Origin: Stieleria sp. JC731
Lineage (GTDB): Bacteria > Planctomycetota > Planctomycetia > Pirellulales > Pirellulaceae
Assembly: GCF_020966635.1 (NCBI RefSeq)
Contig: NZ_JAJKFQ010000005.1
Location: 832,481-896,480, forward strand
Direction: 5' to 3'
DNA length: 64,000 nucleotides
The translations under genes were made by a program, and so were the position numbers. How positions within the stretch are numbered: the stretch's first letter is position 1; the number at the start of each line of letters is the position of its first letter. The notes under the pieces were generated by a model. That model was not told the DNA's origin, searched no databases, and saw nothing but the letters and a program-made list of their open reading frames with translations. Shown piece after piece: positions 36,559 through 45,835 of this stretch.

Positions 36559-37500
36559 ATGCCACGTGGAAAGCTTTACTCCGATGCAACGAAGGCCTTT
36601 GGCGACACACCGATGATTCAGATCAATCGGCTGGTTCCCGAAGGCGGAGCGACGGTCTTCGCAAAGTGTGAATTCTTTCAGCCGCTCAACAGCGTCAAGG
36701 ATCGGATCGGCGTTGCGATGATCGAGGCAGGTGAGAAAGACGGCACGATTAATGCCGGAACTCATATCATCGAGCCTACCAGTGGAAACACCGGGATCGC
36801 ATTGGCATTTGTTTGTGCGGCGAAGGGCTACAAGCTGACGTTGACCATGCCGGAGTCCATGTCGGTTGAACGGCGTGCGTTGCTGCGAGCGATGGGTGCA
36901 AACCTAGTGCTGACCCCAGCCGGCGAAGGTATGAAAGGCGCCATCAACAAGGCCGCGGAATTGGTAGATGAAAACGAGAACGCTTTCATGCCACAGCAAT
37001 TCGAAAACCCGGCCAACCCGGCAATTCACGAAGCAACTACCGGTCCGGAAATCTGGGAAGACAGCGGCCAACAGATCGATGCCATTGTTGCAGGTGTCGG
37101 AACCGGTGGAACGATTTCCGGTGTTGCTCGCTATTTGAAGTCCAAGAATCCCGATTTCAAGGCGTTCGCTGTCGAACCGGTTCATTCACCCGTGATCAGT
37201 GGTGGTGCACCAGGGAAACACCGAATCCAGGGTATCGGCGCGGGCTTTATCCCCAAGAACTTGGATACGAGCCTAATCGACGATGTGGTCCAAGTTGATG
37301 ACGAGGACGCCTTCGCATGGGGCCGACGCCTAGCCAAAGAAGAAGGGATCGTCGCTGGTATTAGCAGTGGTGCCAACATGTGGGCTGCCGCACAGGTTGC
37401 CGCACGTCCTGAAATGAAAGGCAAGCGAATCGTTACCGTGATGTGCAGCCTCGGCGAACGTTATCTAAGCACCCCACTGTTTGGCGATCTTGGCATGTAG
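36559..37500 (+). CDS. cysK: Cysteine synthase (O-acetylserine sulfhydrylase)
   Basis: The 313-residue PLP enzyme makes cysteine from O-acetylserine and sulfide. It has the PLP-binding Lys47 in PLNSVKDRIG, the substrate loop EPTSGNTGIALAF, the phosphate-binding loop GVGTGGTISGVARYLK and the C-terminal CSLGERYLSTPLF. Length and motifs match CysK throughout. GGAGGA precedes the ATG by ~5 nt, one of the best Shine-Dalgarno sequences in the window. It seems monocistronic and is followed by a strong hairpin. Confidence 0.96.
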   Translation: MPRGKLYSDATKAFGDTPMIQINRLVPEGGATVFAKCEFFQPLNSVKDRIGVAMIEAGEKDGTINAGTHIIEPTSGNTGIALAFVCAAKGYKLTLTMPESMSVERRALLRAMGANLVLTPAGEGMKGAINKAAELVDENENAFMPQQFENPANPAIHEATTGPEIWEDSGQQIDAIVAGVGTGGTISGVARYLKSKNPDFKAFAVEPVHSPVISGGAPGKHRIQGIGAGFIPKNLDTSLIDDVVQVDDEDAFAWGRRLAKEEGIVAGISSGANMWAAAQVAARPEMKGKRIVTVMCSLGERYLSTPLFGDLGM

Positions 37501-37550
37501 CCAAGGTCAAGCGGCGGCAAATTTTCGGTGCTCGGCTTGCCGCACGGGAA

Positions 37551-37584
37551 AAGAACGCAACTATTTGAACAGAGTTGCGTTCTT
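37551..37584 (+). terminator. Hairpin downstream of cysK
   Basis: A perfect 12-bp stem (AAGAACGCAACT at 37551-37562 pairing with 37573-37584) with a 10-nt loop lies 50 bp after the cysK stop. The 3' side is U-rich only in part (GTGCTTTC). A T-run follows on the opposite strand. Confidence 0.6.
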
Positions 37585-37787
37585 GTGCTTTCTGCAATCG
37601 CGGCAGCCTGGGGTGGGCGGTGGCATCTCGTTTAGCGTTTGCGCAGGCCTCGAACGCTTCGTTTCAGCCGCTCCGCAGTGTCATCAGGCCTCGTCGATGA
37701 GTGCTTGATGCGTTACAACAGCGGTTTGACGCGCGGTAGAACGCCGCGCCGGATTTCTTCCGTAATGAGGACGGGTCGGCAACGACG

Positions 37788-38819
37788 ATGGCGAAAGGTT
37801 TATTCACCCAGGGAATGTGCGTGCTGTTGAGGCAGCCGGTCTCTCTGGAAAAACTGCAGGAATCGCTATCGTCATTCGATTTGGTCGGTGTCCAAGAATC
37901 CGTGGTCGACAACGCGTCGCCAGAGACTTTGGTGATGGAGTTTCGTCCGGAAGTCGGTGGCCATCTTCTGGTGACTCCTTCGACCGAAAAATGGCCCGAC
38001 GATATGGGCGATCCGGAGTCGACGCCCGATGTTTTCGTCGCATGGTCACTTGGGCAATTCGGACCGCTCGCATTTCCCGGTTGCTTGGAACGCGCTGCCG
38101 AACAATCGTGGACTTGGGAGGAAGGCGAAAAAGCGGTCGCGGAACATACCTGTCATGTCCGACTGTTGATCAGCTATGTGTTGGGGTCAGAGTCAGAAGA
38201 CCAGGAAGACGACGATTCCGAAGATGACGTTGTCTTGATTCCAGACGACTATGATGCGATGGCCGAACTGAAGTTCTTGATGCGAGCCGTGTCTGAACTG
38301 CTGGAACTGCCCGAAGCGATCTGCTACTTCAATCCCGGTGGCGAAGTGCTGCGAGACCAAAGCGGTTTGCGGCAGGGACTGAACTTTGCCTGGAACTACG
38401 ACCTACCTCCATTGGACATGTGGTCCAATGTTCGTCTGTTTCGAACTGAGGAATCTTGGGTCCTGATGGATACGGTCGGTATGGGGCAGCTCGATTTGCC
38501 GGATATGGAAGCGGTCTACGATACCGACAAGTATGATCCGGAGGATGTCGAGCGTTTCTTGCGCAACGCGTCGCTGTATCTGATGAACAGTACCGAGGAA
38601 TTTGAAGACGGCGACACGGCCGATGGTCCCGGTGACATTTCTTGGATCGCGCTAGAATGCGACGACAGTTTGTCTGATCCGCCGCGAGAAACGATTCGCT
38701 GGGTTCCCGATGATGGTTCTGAGCCGCCAGAATCTCTTCTACGGCGTGCCGAAGTTGACATCGACGATGCGTACGATGAAGAACCCGACGATCTCGATGA
38801 CGAAGCATTCGAGGCTTAG
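37788..38819 (+). CDS. Acidic cytosolic protein, DUF4261-like
   Basis: The 343-residue very acidic protein has no signal peptide or membrane segment. The start (VLLRQPVSLEKLQESLSSF) and a C-terminal region with NVRLFRTEESWVLMDTVGMG and LDLPDMEAVY are reminiscent of DUF4261-type proteins. The function of that family is unknown. There are strongly acidic linkers at ~150-165 (EDQEDDDSEDD) and at the C-terminus (DDAYDEEPDDLDDE). No operon partner is evident. The assignment rests on recalled family resemblance and is moderate. Confidence 0.7.
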   Translation: MAKGLFTQGMCVLLRQPVSLEKLQESLSSFDLVGVQESVVDNASPETLVMEFRPEVGGHLLVTPSTEKWPDDMGDPESTPDVFVAWSLGQFGPLAFPGCLERAAEQSWTWEEGEKAVAEHTCHVRLLISYVLGSESEDQEDDDSEDDVVLIPDDYDAMAELKFLMRAVSELLELPEAICYFNPGGEVLRDQSGLRQGLNFAWNYDLPPLDMWSNVRLFRTEESWVLMDTVGMGQLDLPDMEAVYDTDKYDPEDVERFLRNASLYLMNSTEEFEDGDTADGPGDISWIALECDDSLSDPPRETIRWVPDDGSEPPESLLRRAEVDIDDAYDEEPDDLDDEAFEA

Positions 38820-39194
38820 TCGGGAAGGATCGCTTCAGTTTTGATCGCGATTTCTGTTCCGGTTTTGAAATTGCGATATGATACGTGACCCGACTAGTGA
38901 TCCATCAATGCCAGCGATGTCCGCTATCCAGCGGAGCAACATCAATAGCAGCGAAGTTTCCTTGGGGCCAATGATTTGGTTGTGTCCAAGTCTTTCGTCT
39001 ATCGCACGCAGTGGCCCGAAATGTGACACCGGTCGCGGGTGATAGTCGCGCTGTGGGTCATGTTGAGCCAACAAATTGGAATGATTCGGCTGACAGTAGT
39101 TTGTCCGAGAATTTGCTTGGTTCATCTAATCGTTGGTGCGTGATTATCCTGCCTGAATCTATCCGCTCCGTTGCCACTCGCCTCCTTCATTTGA
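38820..39194. other. Intergenic region upstream of the Hsp70 operon
   Basis: About 375 bp. A near-perfect hairpin (ATCGCGATTTC 38844-38854 and 38867-38877, one mismatch) follows the acidic-protein gene and may be its terminator. The promoter of the Hsp70 operon is expected in 39050-39190, but no CIRCE-like inverted repeat was seen. Confidence 0.4.
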
Positions 39195-40943
39195 ATGACT
39201 TCGACAGAGAATCCTGCCCCTTGTGTAGGGATCGATTTAGGGACGACCAATTCGCTCGTTAGCGTTTTTCGTGAAGGCAAGCCTGAACTGATTCCCAACA
39301 GCCACGGGACTTTTCTGACGCCATCAGTCGTGGGTGTTTTGCCAAGCGGTGAGATTGTGGTTGGTCAGGCGGCAAAGGAGTTGCGAGTGACAGATCCGCG
39401 ATCCTGTGTGTCTTGTTTCAAGCGGTTCATGGCACAGAATCGTCGCTTTTCGATTGGCGGAAAAACATTCACTCCGCCCGAACTTAGTTCGATGGTGTTG
39501 CGGTCGCTTAAGGAGGATGCGGAGAAGTTCTTGGGCGTCGAAATCACTGACGCGGTGATCACCGTACCTGCCTATTTCAACGATCATGCCCGGCAGGCAA
39601 CACGACTGGCCGGTGAGATGGCTGGGCTGAACGTTCGGCGAATGATCAACGAGCCGACAGCTGCGGCATTGGTCTATGGTTTCCACGATCGCACGGATGA
39701 GAAAACGATCACCATCATCGATCTCGGTGGCGGTACTTTTGACGTCACGGTGATGGAGGTTTTCGAGAGCACTTTGGAAATCCGATCGACTGCCGGCGAG
39801 AGTATGCTTGGTGGAGAAGATTTCACGGACCGAATCGTTGCCGAGGTTCTCGCATCAGAGCAGGTTCAGTTGGAGCTTGCCGAGCTAAACAGCCCACTGC
39901 GTGTTGCTCGACTACGCGGCGAATGTGAAGCGGCGAAGCGTTCATTATCGACAGGCAACTCGGCCAGCATTCGTGTGCCCAATCAAGATGGCGAACTCGG
40001 CGACAACCCAAAACAATTCGCACTCGACGACGAGCAGTTTAAAAAGCTCTGCAAGCCGCTATTTCAACGTGTCTCCGCTCCTGTCGCGCGAGCTCTTCGG
40101 GATGCAGAGCTTGGTCCGGAGGAAATTGATGAAGTGATTTTGGTTGGTGGCGCTACACGAATGCCTGCCTTTCAGGAGTTCACCGAAGACTTCTTTCAAA
40201 AGCCCGTCACGTTGCGTTTTAATCCAGACGAAGTGGTCGCTTTGGGCGCGTCTGTTCAAGCGGCTTTGATCGAACGTGACGTTGCAGTTGATGACATGAT
40301 GATGACGGACGTTTGTCCGTTCACACTGGGGATCGAGGTCAGTAAGGAGCTCGGTGGACAGCATCAGCAAGGCTACTTTTCACCACTGCTGCACCGCAAC
40401 AGTACGATTCCGATATCACGTGAAGAAACGTTTTATACCGTCTCGCCAAATCAGCCTTCGGTTATCGTTCGCGTATTCCAAGGTGATGCTCGTAAGACAT
40501 CGGACAACACGTTGATCGGCGAACTTGAAGTCAGTCCCTTGCCTCAGGGCCCTGCAGGCAGCCCACTGCTGATTCGTTTTACCTATGACATCAGTGGTGT
40601 GTTGGAGGTCGAAGCCTACACGCCTGGTGGTCAAAAATTTCGAACGATTCTAACGAACCATATCGAAAATCTATCGTCCAAGTCGATCGAAGAGGCACGG
40701 CAGCGGATCGCGACGCTGAAGTTTTACCCGCGTGAAAACCTAGCCAACTTGCAATTGGCACGATTTGCCGAACGTATGCTTGGTGAGCTTCCGTCTTGGC
40801 AACGCGAGCAGTTAGATCAGGCGATTGATGTGTATGAGGCTGCGATGAACCGCGCCAACCGTGAGGAGTTTCTGATGGCAAAGCAGCTGCTATTGGACTG
40901 CTTGTCGTCGCTCGGAATCGAGCCTGAGGGTGACCAGGTATGA
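39195..40943 (+). CDS. Hsp70-family chaperone, HscC-like
   Basis: The 582-residue Hsp70 has an intact ATPase domain: CVGIDLGTTNSLVSVF, VPAYFNDHARQATRLAGEMAG, INEPTAAALVYG, IIDLGGGTFDVTVME and ILVGGATRMPAF. The substrate-binding beta domain follows (CPFTLGIEV). The C-terminal lid is short and there is no EEVD-like tail, so it is shorter than DnaK (~640) and closer to HscC. In E. coli hscC sits with djlB/djlC genes for membrane J proteins. Here it overlaps by 4 bp a membrane protein gene that overlaps a J-like membrane protein gene, which supports a specialised, non-housekeeping chaperone. Confidence 0.92.
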   Translation: MTSTENPAPCVGIDLGTTNSLVSVFREGKPELIPNSHGTFLTPSVVGVLPSGEIVVGQAAKELRVTDPRSCVSCFKRFMAQNRRFSIGGKTFTPPELSSMVLRSLKEDAEKFLGVEITDAVITVPAYFNDHARQATRLAGEMAGLNVRRMINEPTAAALVYGFHDRTDEKTITIIDLGGGTFDVTVMEVFESTLEIRSTAGESMLGGEDFTDRIVAEVLASEQVQLELAELNSPLRVARLRGECEAAKRSLSTGNSASIRVPNQDGELGDNPKQFALDDEQFKKLCKPLFQRVSAPVARALRDAELGPEEIDEVILVGGATRMPAFQEFTEDFFQKPVTLRFNPDEVVALGASVQAALIERDVAVDDMMMTDVCPFTLGIEVSKELGGQHQQGYFSPLLHRNSTIPISREETFYTVSPNQPSVIVRVFQGDARKTSDNTLIGELEVSPLPQGPAGSPLLIRFTYDISGVLEVEAYTPGGQKFRTILTNHIENLSSKSIEEARQRIATLKFYPRENLANLQLARFAERMLGELPSWQREQLDQAIDVYEAAMNRANREEFLMAKQLLLDCLSSLGIEPEGDQV

Positions 40944-42079
40944 GGTTGCCGGAAGACTCAGGCCGTGTGTCGGATGAGACCGCCAAGGCATATCTTCGCG
41001 AGATGTTGCAGCTCAATCCGGTCTGGCAATCTGGATTGATTGTCCGCCGAAGAAATGAGTTGCTTGATTTAGCTTCATCGGATAACGGTCAGATCCAGGG
41101 TGGCGGTGTTGGCGGAGCGAAGCTCGACGAGCGCACGGGGTCTAGTCAAGCGAAGTCATATCAATCGGACTCCACCGTTGATCATTGGCAAAATCAGCAA
41201 AAGCGAGACCAGGCTGCCCAGTACCTCGGTCGCGTCCATCAGCAGTTCTACGCGCTTTCCGATAGTCAGCTTGAGTTCTACTTGCACTTTATCAGCAATG
41301 GGCAGTTTCCAGAATTTGCAGAACGAGTGCAGCGATTAAGTGAGGTCGCGAAGCAGCGTAAAGCGATCGAAGAGATTTCGAAGGATTGTCCCGACGAGCC
41401 ATTCGTTACCGCATTAAGAAGCTCGTTGGTCGCGCCCGCACCCATCGCTGGGCATTTTTGGGAAGCCTATATCGATAGTCTTGTTTCGTCACGAAAGCTT
41501 CGTCACCGAGTCAAGCGGATTCACAAGATCGTTCGAGATTATCCGGCGGTCTACGAACTTGAACGAAGTTGGTTTGACGAAATCCTGGATCGAAAAAATC
41601 AGGCGGCTTGGTTGCGAAAGGGTTCGGTGACCGGGCGAGCTGGTAGCTTTTTGCGTCGCAAGCAGAACCTATTGACCGTGCTCTCCATCATCGCCGTATT
41701 CGTCATTTCGGGAATCATGTCGGAAGACAATGATTCAAAGAGAACGAACCAATCCAGGCAACAGCAGTCTCAGCCATTTCGATTGGGGAACCGCTCGGGC
41801 GGACAGCAGATTCCATCGTTTACTCCTCAGTCGCCTTCCGGGCAGGAGATCGTGGTACCGAAGTTTACGCTGCCACCGCTACGCGTTGAACCAAGATCAA
41901 GTGTGAAGTCGATCGCCGATTTCTATTTGGAAAACGCACCGCCAGAGGGCACGGAGAATCTCGATTGGTGGCGGCCTCTTTCGGATTCGCCAGTCAAAAG
42001 ACTTAGTGAGAAGCTGGAATCCGCTGGCGATGAAATCGATACCGAAGCTGAGGCTCCGGAAGCGATCGAGGGCCGATGA
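40940..42079 (+). CDS. Unknown membrane protein in Hsp70 operon
   Basis: The 379-residue protein is not recognised as a known family. The first ~235 residues are hydrophilic and helical, with a helical repeat-like stretch (LYALSDSQLE-type region, residues ~95-130). One membrane helix lies at ~246-262 (LLTVLSIIAVFVISGIM). The tail is rich in Gln, Ser and Pro (RQQQSQPF, SFTPQSPSGQ) and ends acidic. The start overlaps the Hsp70 stop (ATGA) and its stop overlaps the next start the same way, so it is part of a tightly coupled three-gene operon. It could be the client, anchor or adaptor of the chaperone. Confidence 0.8.
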   Translation: MRLPEDSGRVSDETAKAYLREMLQLNPVWQSGLIVRRRNELLDLASSDNGQIQGGGVGGAKLDERTGSSQAKSYQSDSTVDHWQNQQKRDQAAQYLGRVHQQFYALSDSQLEFYLHFISNGQFPEFAERVQRLSEVAKQRKAIEEISKDCPDEPFVTALRSSLVAPAPIAGHFWEAYIDSLVSSRKLRHRVKRIHKIVRDYPAVYELERSWFDEILDRKNQAAWLRKGSVTGRAGSFLRRKQNLLTVLSIIAVFVISGIMSEDNDSKRTNQSRQQQSQPFRLGNRSGGQQIPSFTPQSPSGQEIVVPKFTLPPLRVEPRSSVKSIADFYLENAPPEGTENLDWWRPLSDSPVKRLSEKLESAGDEIDTEAEAPEAIEGR

Positions 42080-43752
42080 TGTTCAAGATCGAATACTTGC
42101 CATCGGAGCCCGAGCAGTTTTTCGACTTGCCATCGGGCTACGACCGCCGTGAATTGAAGCGTCGCTATGGGCGAGCGATTCGCCAGTTTGCACCGGACTC
42201 ACATCCAGCTGAATTTCAGTTGGTGCGTGAAGCCTACGAGCGGCTTGAACGCATGCTGCGATACCAGAAAGGCCAGCAGAACACTGCCGAAGCAAACCAA
42301 GCATGGAAAGATAAAACGCAGTCGAAAGTTTCAAAGGCGACCGAGGAAAATCCTGCCACGGGAATCAGCGGTGCCCGTGAGTATCCCGTCGAACCTCAAA
42401 GGGGTCGGCCGCAATTGACGGTTCAGCAATTGGCGCTGATTGATCCCGCAAACGCTCTTGAAAAGCTGAATCGCCAGGCGGTTTTATCGCCGCAAGAATA
42501 CTACCTGCAAGCAGTGCTTGGCGATGCGATCGCAGGAATGAAGTCCACTTCTTACCTGGAAAGACTGCTTGATGGACTGGAAGCCCATCCTTCCGATCAA
42601 GGTTTGATTTCGCTGGTAACGGAGTGCATTTCACGCGACGTCCCAGACGTCGACGTCGTTGACACTATTGAGTCCGTAGCGAAGCGAATTCGGTCGCCAC
42701 TGTTCTATCAATTGACCGAACCGCTTTGGCTTCGCCTGGTCGAATCGGTTGATTTCACACAGTGGCACGTTCTACTGGATCAGTGTGATAGTGGTGTTCG
42801 ACAAACTGATACTCATGCTCGATTGAATTTCTACCTGCGGATTCTGCATGCCGCAATTTGGTTTGCTCCGCAGCATTGGACCGAGCAGAAGATTGGCGAG
42901 ATGGAACGGCAGTCGTCTGTACTGGACGAGTTCGGCCAATTTGAACTGGAGTATCTCAGTGCGCTATGCGTTCTGCTGAATCAAACATCGATCGAAACTG
43001 AAAGTGATCCTTTAAAACATCGCTTGCTTGTCGCGATGAAGACACACTGCTTGTCCAGAAGCGGTGAAGCCTATACCGATCTCGTCCAGCAGCTCGCAGA
43101 GCTTTCTCGCGATGGTGCGGCAATACGAAAAGCATTCCCGGTTCGACAGCAAGACAATAACGACGCTTGGGTGATGGCGACTCAGCTATTGGTCGCGCAG
43201 GTTCGCCAAGTAACTTATCGACGCGACGGTCTAAGTGGTAAGGAGTTCGGCAACCAGATTGCTCGGATGCTGTCGGATTTGCAGCCGACGGCCAGTGTTG
43301 TGCTGCGTGGTCAAGAAGTCGCGAAGTTCTACTATTTCACTGTGCCGCTGGTGCTCTGGCTGTTCGGTGGGGCGATATTCATCTTCCCACCGTTGTTGTT
43401 GCCTATGATCTGGATCCCTGACTCAGCATCTGCGTTCTATGCACTCGGTACCTTGGCCGGCACCATCACTGGGTTGTGCGTATTGTTCTTTCGATGGTTC
43501 TATCCGCGGATGTTAAAACCTCGTCAAGAACGAAAGGCTCTCGATTGGTTGCTCGCGGCTTATCGAAAGAATTGGCGAAAGCGTTTGTTCCGTTTTGCAC
43601 AGACAAGTAATCAGCCAATCGGAACGTTGCTCCAACACATCGCTCACGTCTCGCATCAGACGCATCATTTAGTATTGGGTGAAACCGTTCAGTACTTCGG
43701 TTCCCAAGATGCGGGTTTGGTAATCTATGTGTCGCTGCGATCGTTAATGTAG
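42076..43752 (+). CDS. Membrane protein with degenerate N-terminal J-like domain
   Basis: The 558-residue protein starts with a ~60-residue helical region shaped like a J domain (GYDRRELKRRYGRAIRQF, then VREAYERLERML). The HPD tripeptide that activates Hsp70 reads APD (QFAPDSHP), so the catalytic His is missing. A long helical region follows, then two to three membrane helices near 420-480 (FTVPLVLWLFGGAIFIF, ALGTLAGTITGLCVLFF) and a C-terminal basic part. By position it corresponds to the DjlB/DjlC partner of HscC. Whether APD can still stimulate an Hsp70 is unknown. Its last 9 bp overlap the convergent kinase-like gene. Confidence 0.75.
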   Translation: MMFKIEYLPSEPEQFFDLPSGYDRRELKRRYGRAIRQFAPDSHPAEFQLVREAYERLERMLRYQKGQQNTAEANQAWKDKTQSKVSKATEENPATGISGAREYPVEPQRGRPQLTVQQLALIDPANALEKLNRQAVLSPQEYYLQAVLGDAIAGMKSTSYLERLLDGLEAHPSDQGLISLVTECISRDVPDVDVVDTIESVAKRIRSPLFYQLTEPLWLRLVESVDFTQWHVLLDQCDSGVRQTDTHARLNFYLRILHAAIWFAPQHWTEQKIGEMERQSSVLDEFGQFELEYLSALCVLLNQTSIETESDPLKHRLLVAMKTHCLSRSGEAYTDLVQQLAELSRDGAAIRKAFPVRQQDNNDAWVMATQLLVAQVRQVTYRRDGLSGKEFGNQIARMLSDLQPTASVVLRGQEVAKFYYFTVPLVLWLFGGAIFIFPPLLLPMIWIPDSASAFYALGTLAGTITGLCVLFFRWFYPRMLKPRQERKALDWLLAAYRKNWRKRLFRFAQTSNQPIGTLLQHIAHVSHQTHHLVLGETVQYFGSQDAGLVIYVSLRSLM

Positions 43753-44403
43753 CGATAGATTTACGAGTGTCGGTCCGCCCGGTTTCGATTCGACCGACAG
43801 CGTTTTCCCGACCAGTGCCGCCCGGCCTTTCATCGCCCGAATACCGAAGTGACCTGAGGGAACTTCGTTGGGGTTAAAACCGGTTCCGTTGTCTTCGATC
43901 GACAAAGAATTCGAATCACAGCGAATCGAAACCGCGGTTGCTTTGCCATGGCGTGTCGCATTGCGAACCGACTCAACCAAGACTCGGTACGCAGTCGTCG
44001 CCAGATCTCGGTGTAGCTTAGGATGTCCAAGCGGGGTCGAAGGGTCGATAACCCATTCGGCTTCGCATTCGTCGCCACAGATTTTTGTTACCGCATCTTG
44101 GGCCGCCATCAGCCAAGGCAAGCTTTCCAGTTCAGGCGGATAGATCTCGGTTAAAAGATTGCGACCGAGCGACAATGCTTCTTGCAGCCATTGGCGGACC
44201 AAGTCGATCTTCTCGGCAGCACTGCTGTCCAGTTTAATGCCTTCTTCATCTGACGTCCATTTCAATGACTGCAGCGTTGCTGATGCGCCAAAGATTAGCG
44301 GCAGCAGCAAGTCATGAATGTCATGTCCGATTTGAGACCGTTCTAGATCGATCAACTCTGACGAAGTCATTGATGGTTCGTCAGGCGAATGGTTCGATGC
44401 CAT
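43744..44403 (-). CDS. Small HisKA_3-type histidine kinase-like ATPase
   Basis: The 219-residue soluble protein has an H-box-like segment (RSQIGHDIHDLLLPLIFG) of the NarX/DesK class at ~22-40. A HATPase_c follows with VLVESVRNATRHGKA, SIEDNGTGF and GHFGIRAMKGRAALVG. No sensor domain is present, so its input comes from a partner. It lies 84 bp downstream of a STAS-domain gene on the same strand. Such a pair recalls STAS/anti-sigma partner-switching, but the conserved His and the NarL-class box argue for a true kinase. No LuxR-type receiver is adjacent. Confidence 0.85.
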   Translation of the reverse strand: MASNHSPDEPSMTSSELIDLERSQIGHDIHDLLLPLIFGASATLQSLKWTSDEEGIKLDSSAAEKIDLVRQWLQEALSLGRNLLTEIYPPELESLPWLMAAQDAVTKICGDECEAEWVIDPSTPLGHPKLHRDLATTAYRVLVESVRNATRHGKATAVSIRCDSNSLSIEDNGTGFNPNEVPSGHFGIRAMKGRAALVGKTLSVESKPGGPTLVNLSLH

Positions 44404-44487
44404 TGCGGTCAGGTCTCTGCGATCAAGTCTCTGTGACTGGGTCTCAGCTGATGAAAATAATTCTCTGTCGTCCAGGAGAATTCAATC

Positions 44488-44853
44488 TCAGCTAAACCAG
44501 CCTTTCTTTTCGAAGCTAGCGATGGCTTTCTCTTCGGAAGCTTGGATATCAAACAACTTGTTCAAGTTCGTGATCTTGAACACTTCCAAGACGTTTGGAG
44601 AAACTTCGCAAAACTTCAGTGTCACGCTCTGCGCTTTGCAAGTCTTGTTCAACATGACGAGCTTTGTGATCATCGCTGACGACATGAATGAAACGCCGCG
44701 GAAGTTTAGCAGTAGCTTTTTGTTGATCGCCTGAGGAACAGACTCTTGCAGTTCTCGGCCAACAAGTTCGATCCGTTGACTATCCAAAATCTTGCTGTCC
44801 ATAAATCCGACAACCAAGACTTCCCCGTTGTTTTGCTGAGTGGTGGCCGACAT
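44488..44853 (-). CDS. STAS-domain protein (anti-sigma factor antagonist-like)
   Basis: The ~121-residue STAS protein has a strand-helix pattern typical of SpoIIAA/RsbV (VLVVGFMDSKILDSQRIELVG, LLLNFRGVSFMSSAMITKLV). The usual phospho-acceptor position falls in the SFMSSAMI stretch, which has three serines. It usually regulates an anti-sigma kinase or scaffolds other proteins. A TTG two codons upstream is possible, but ATG 44853 (MSATTQQ) is preferred. The downstream kinase-like gene is 84 bp away. Confidence 0.88.
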   Translation of the reverse strand: MSATTQQNNGEVLVVGFMDSKILDSQRIELVGRELQESVPQAINKKLLLNFRGVSFMSSAMITKLVMLNKTCKAQSVTLKFCEVSPNVLEVFKITNLNKLFDIQASEEKAIASFEKKGWFS

Positions 44854-45250
44854 TGACAATGCTGCTAGGAGTAGATGGAGGGGCCAGCGGAAATTGGCTG
44901 TGGCGTTGACGCCACGAGCAGTTCCAACGCCAACAGATTACCAGCCCGAAGGTTCCAGGGCAATTCGGCGACCCTACCAAGGTCGATGCTCTGCCCGAAA
45001 ACGATCTCAGCATAACGATCGCATAAGGTGGGCGGTTGTGAAAAACGGTGTCGGGCCGATGCGTATCCCATTTTTGCAGACCACGAGCCGTTAGGTCGTG
45101 GCGTGGATATCACCAGGAATGCCAACGCTGGGTTTTACTTCCGGCTCAATCCCGGTCGCATTGGGGAACACGGGTAAACTCTATGGTCGATTAGGCAGAC
45201 GGGCTTGCAGTGCAAACCCGGTGTCTATTTCACGGCTTTATTCCGCGGTT
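44854..45250. other. Intergenic region with an unassigned short frame
   Basis: About 397 bp between the STAS gene and the CPFC lipoprotein stop. On the minus strand 44865-45125 is open for 86 codons and contains a plausible helical stretch (LPWNLRAGNLLALELLVA). No start-site support or family match was seen, so it is not called as a gene. Confidence 0.35.
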
Positions 45251-45835
45251 CTATTCAGCAGACGATTTTCGATAAAGCGACGAGGCATCAACCATCACGG
45301 AATCAATGTCCGCGTTAAAGGTGGCTGTTCCAGCAACGACCACGACGTCACCCTTCATGAGCCCGAGGGCTTGGCGGGCATCCCCGGAAAGCACGTTCCC
45401 ATCAGCATCACGGAACTGAATGATCGCTTTGGGGGCGTTTGCAAGCGTCCGTTTGCAGAAGGGGCAGTTGTCAGCGTGATCTGGATCTCCGCCGGTATGG
45501 TCTTCATCTGGCAACTGTGAAATCATGAACGCCACTTGGTTGGGCTGAAACGGATCGCTATCGCCAGCGTCAATCTTGCCAGCGATAATCACTTCCGTTG
45601 ATTCCAACGCGGCGTCTTTGATTTCCGTTGGTGTTTGAACGTCACCATCGGGAGCCGACGACAAGACCAATTCAGGCATGCTCGCTTCGGATCGGGACTG
45701 CCCCGATTCGGCTTTTGGCGACGACTCGTTACACCCGACAAGGCTAAACGTCACCAAGGTCAAGCACGCAGCGCCCAGCTTTACCAATGCCCGGGGTGCC
45801 GAATAAGCAACCGAATGATGGTCAATGACGTTCAT
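45251..45835 (-). CDS. Lipoprotein with CPFC motif, unknown function
   Basis: The 194-residue protein has a lipobox (VTFSLVGC) near residue 35 after an unusually long leader. The mature part has a beta-rich domain (VIIAGKIDAGDSDPFQ, DVVVVAGTATFNADIDSVMVDA) reminiscent of small OB-like folds. A DHADNCPFCKRTL motif carries one CxxC pair and nearby histidine, suitable for binding a metal. Its start overlaps the stop of the His-rich lipoprotein gene by 1 bp (TAATG), so the two are probably co-translated and may act together at the envelope (inference). Confidence 0.8.
   Translation of the reverse strand: MNVIDHHSVAYSAPRALVKLGAACLTLVTFSLVGCNESSPKAESGQSRSEASMPELVLSSAPDGDVQTPTEIKDAALESTEVIIAGKIDAGDSDPFQPNQVAFMISQLPDEDHTGGDPDHADNCPFCKRTLANAPKAIIQFRDADGNVLSGDARQALGLMKGDVVVVAGTATFNADIDSVMVDASSLYRKSSAE

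Noticed and set aside
38329-38808. 159-codon frame antisense to the DUF4261-like gene
   Set aside because: Very Arg/His/Cys-rich translation typical of an antisense shadow of a real coding region.
44865-45125. 86-codon minus-strand frame between the STAS and lipoprotein genes
   Set aside because: One stretch looks protein-like, but there is no ribosome-binding site, no domain and no neighbour coupling; kept only as a note in the intergenic entry.
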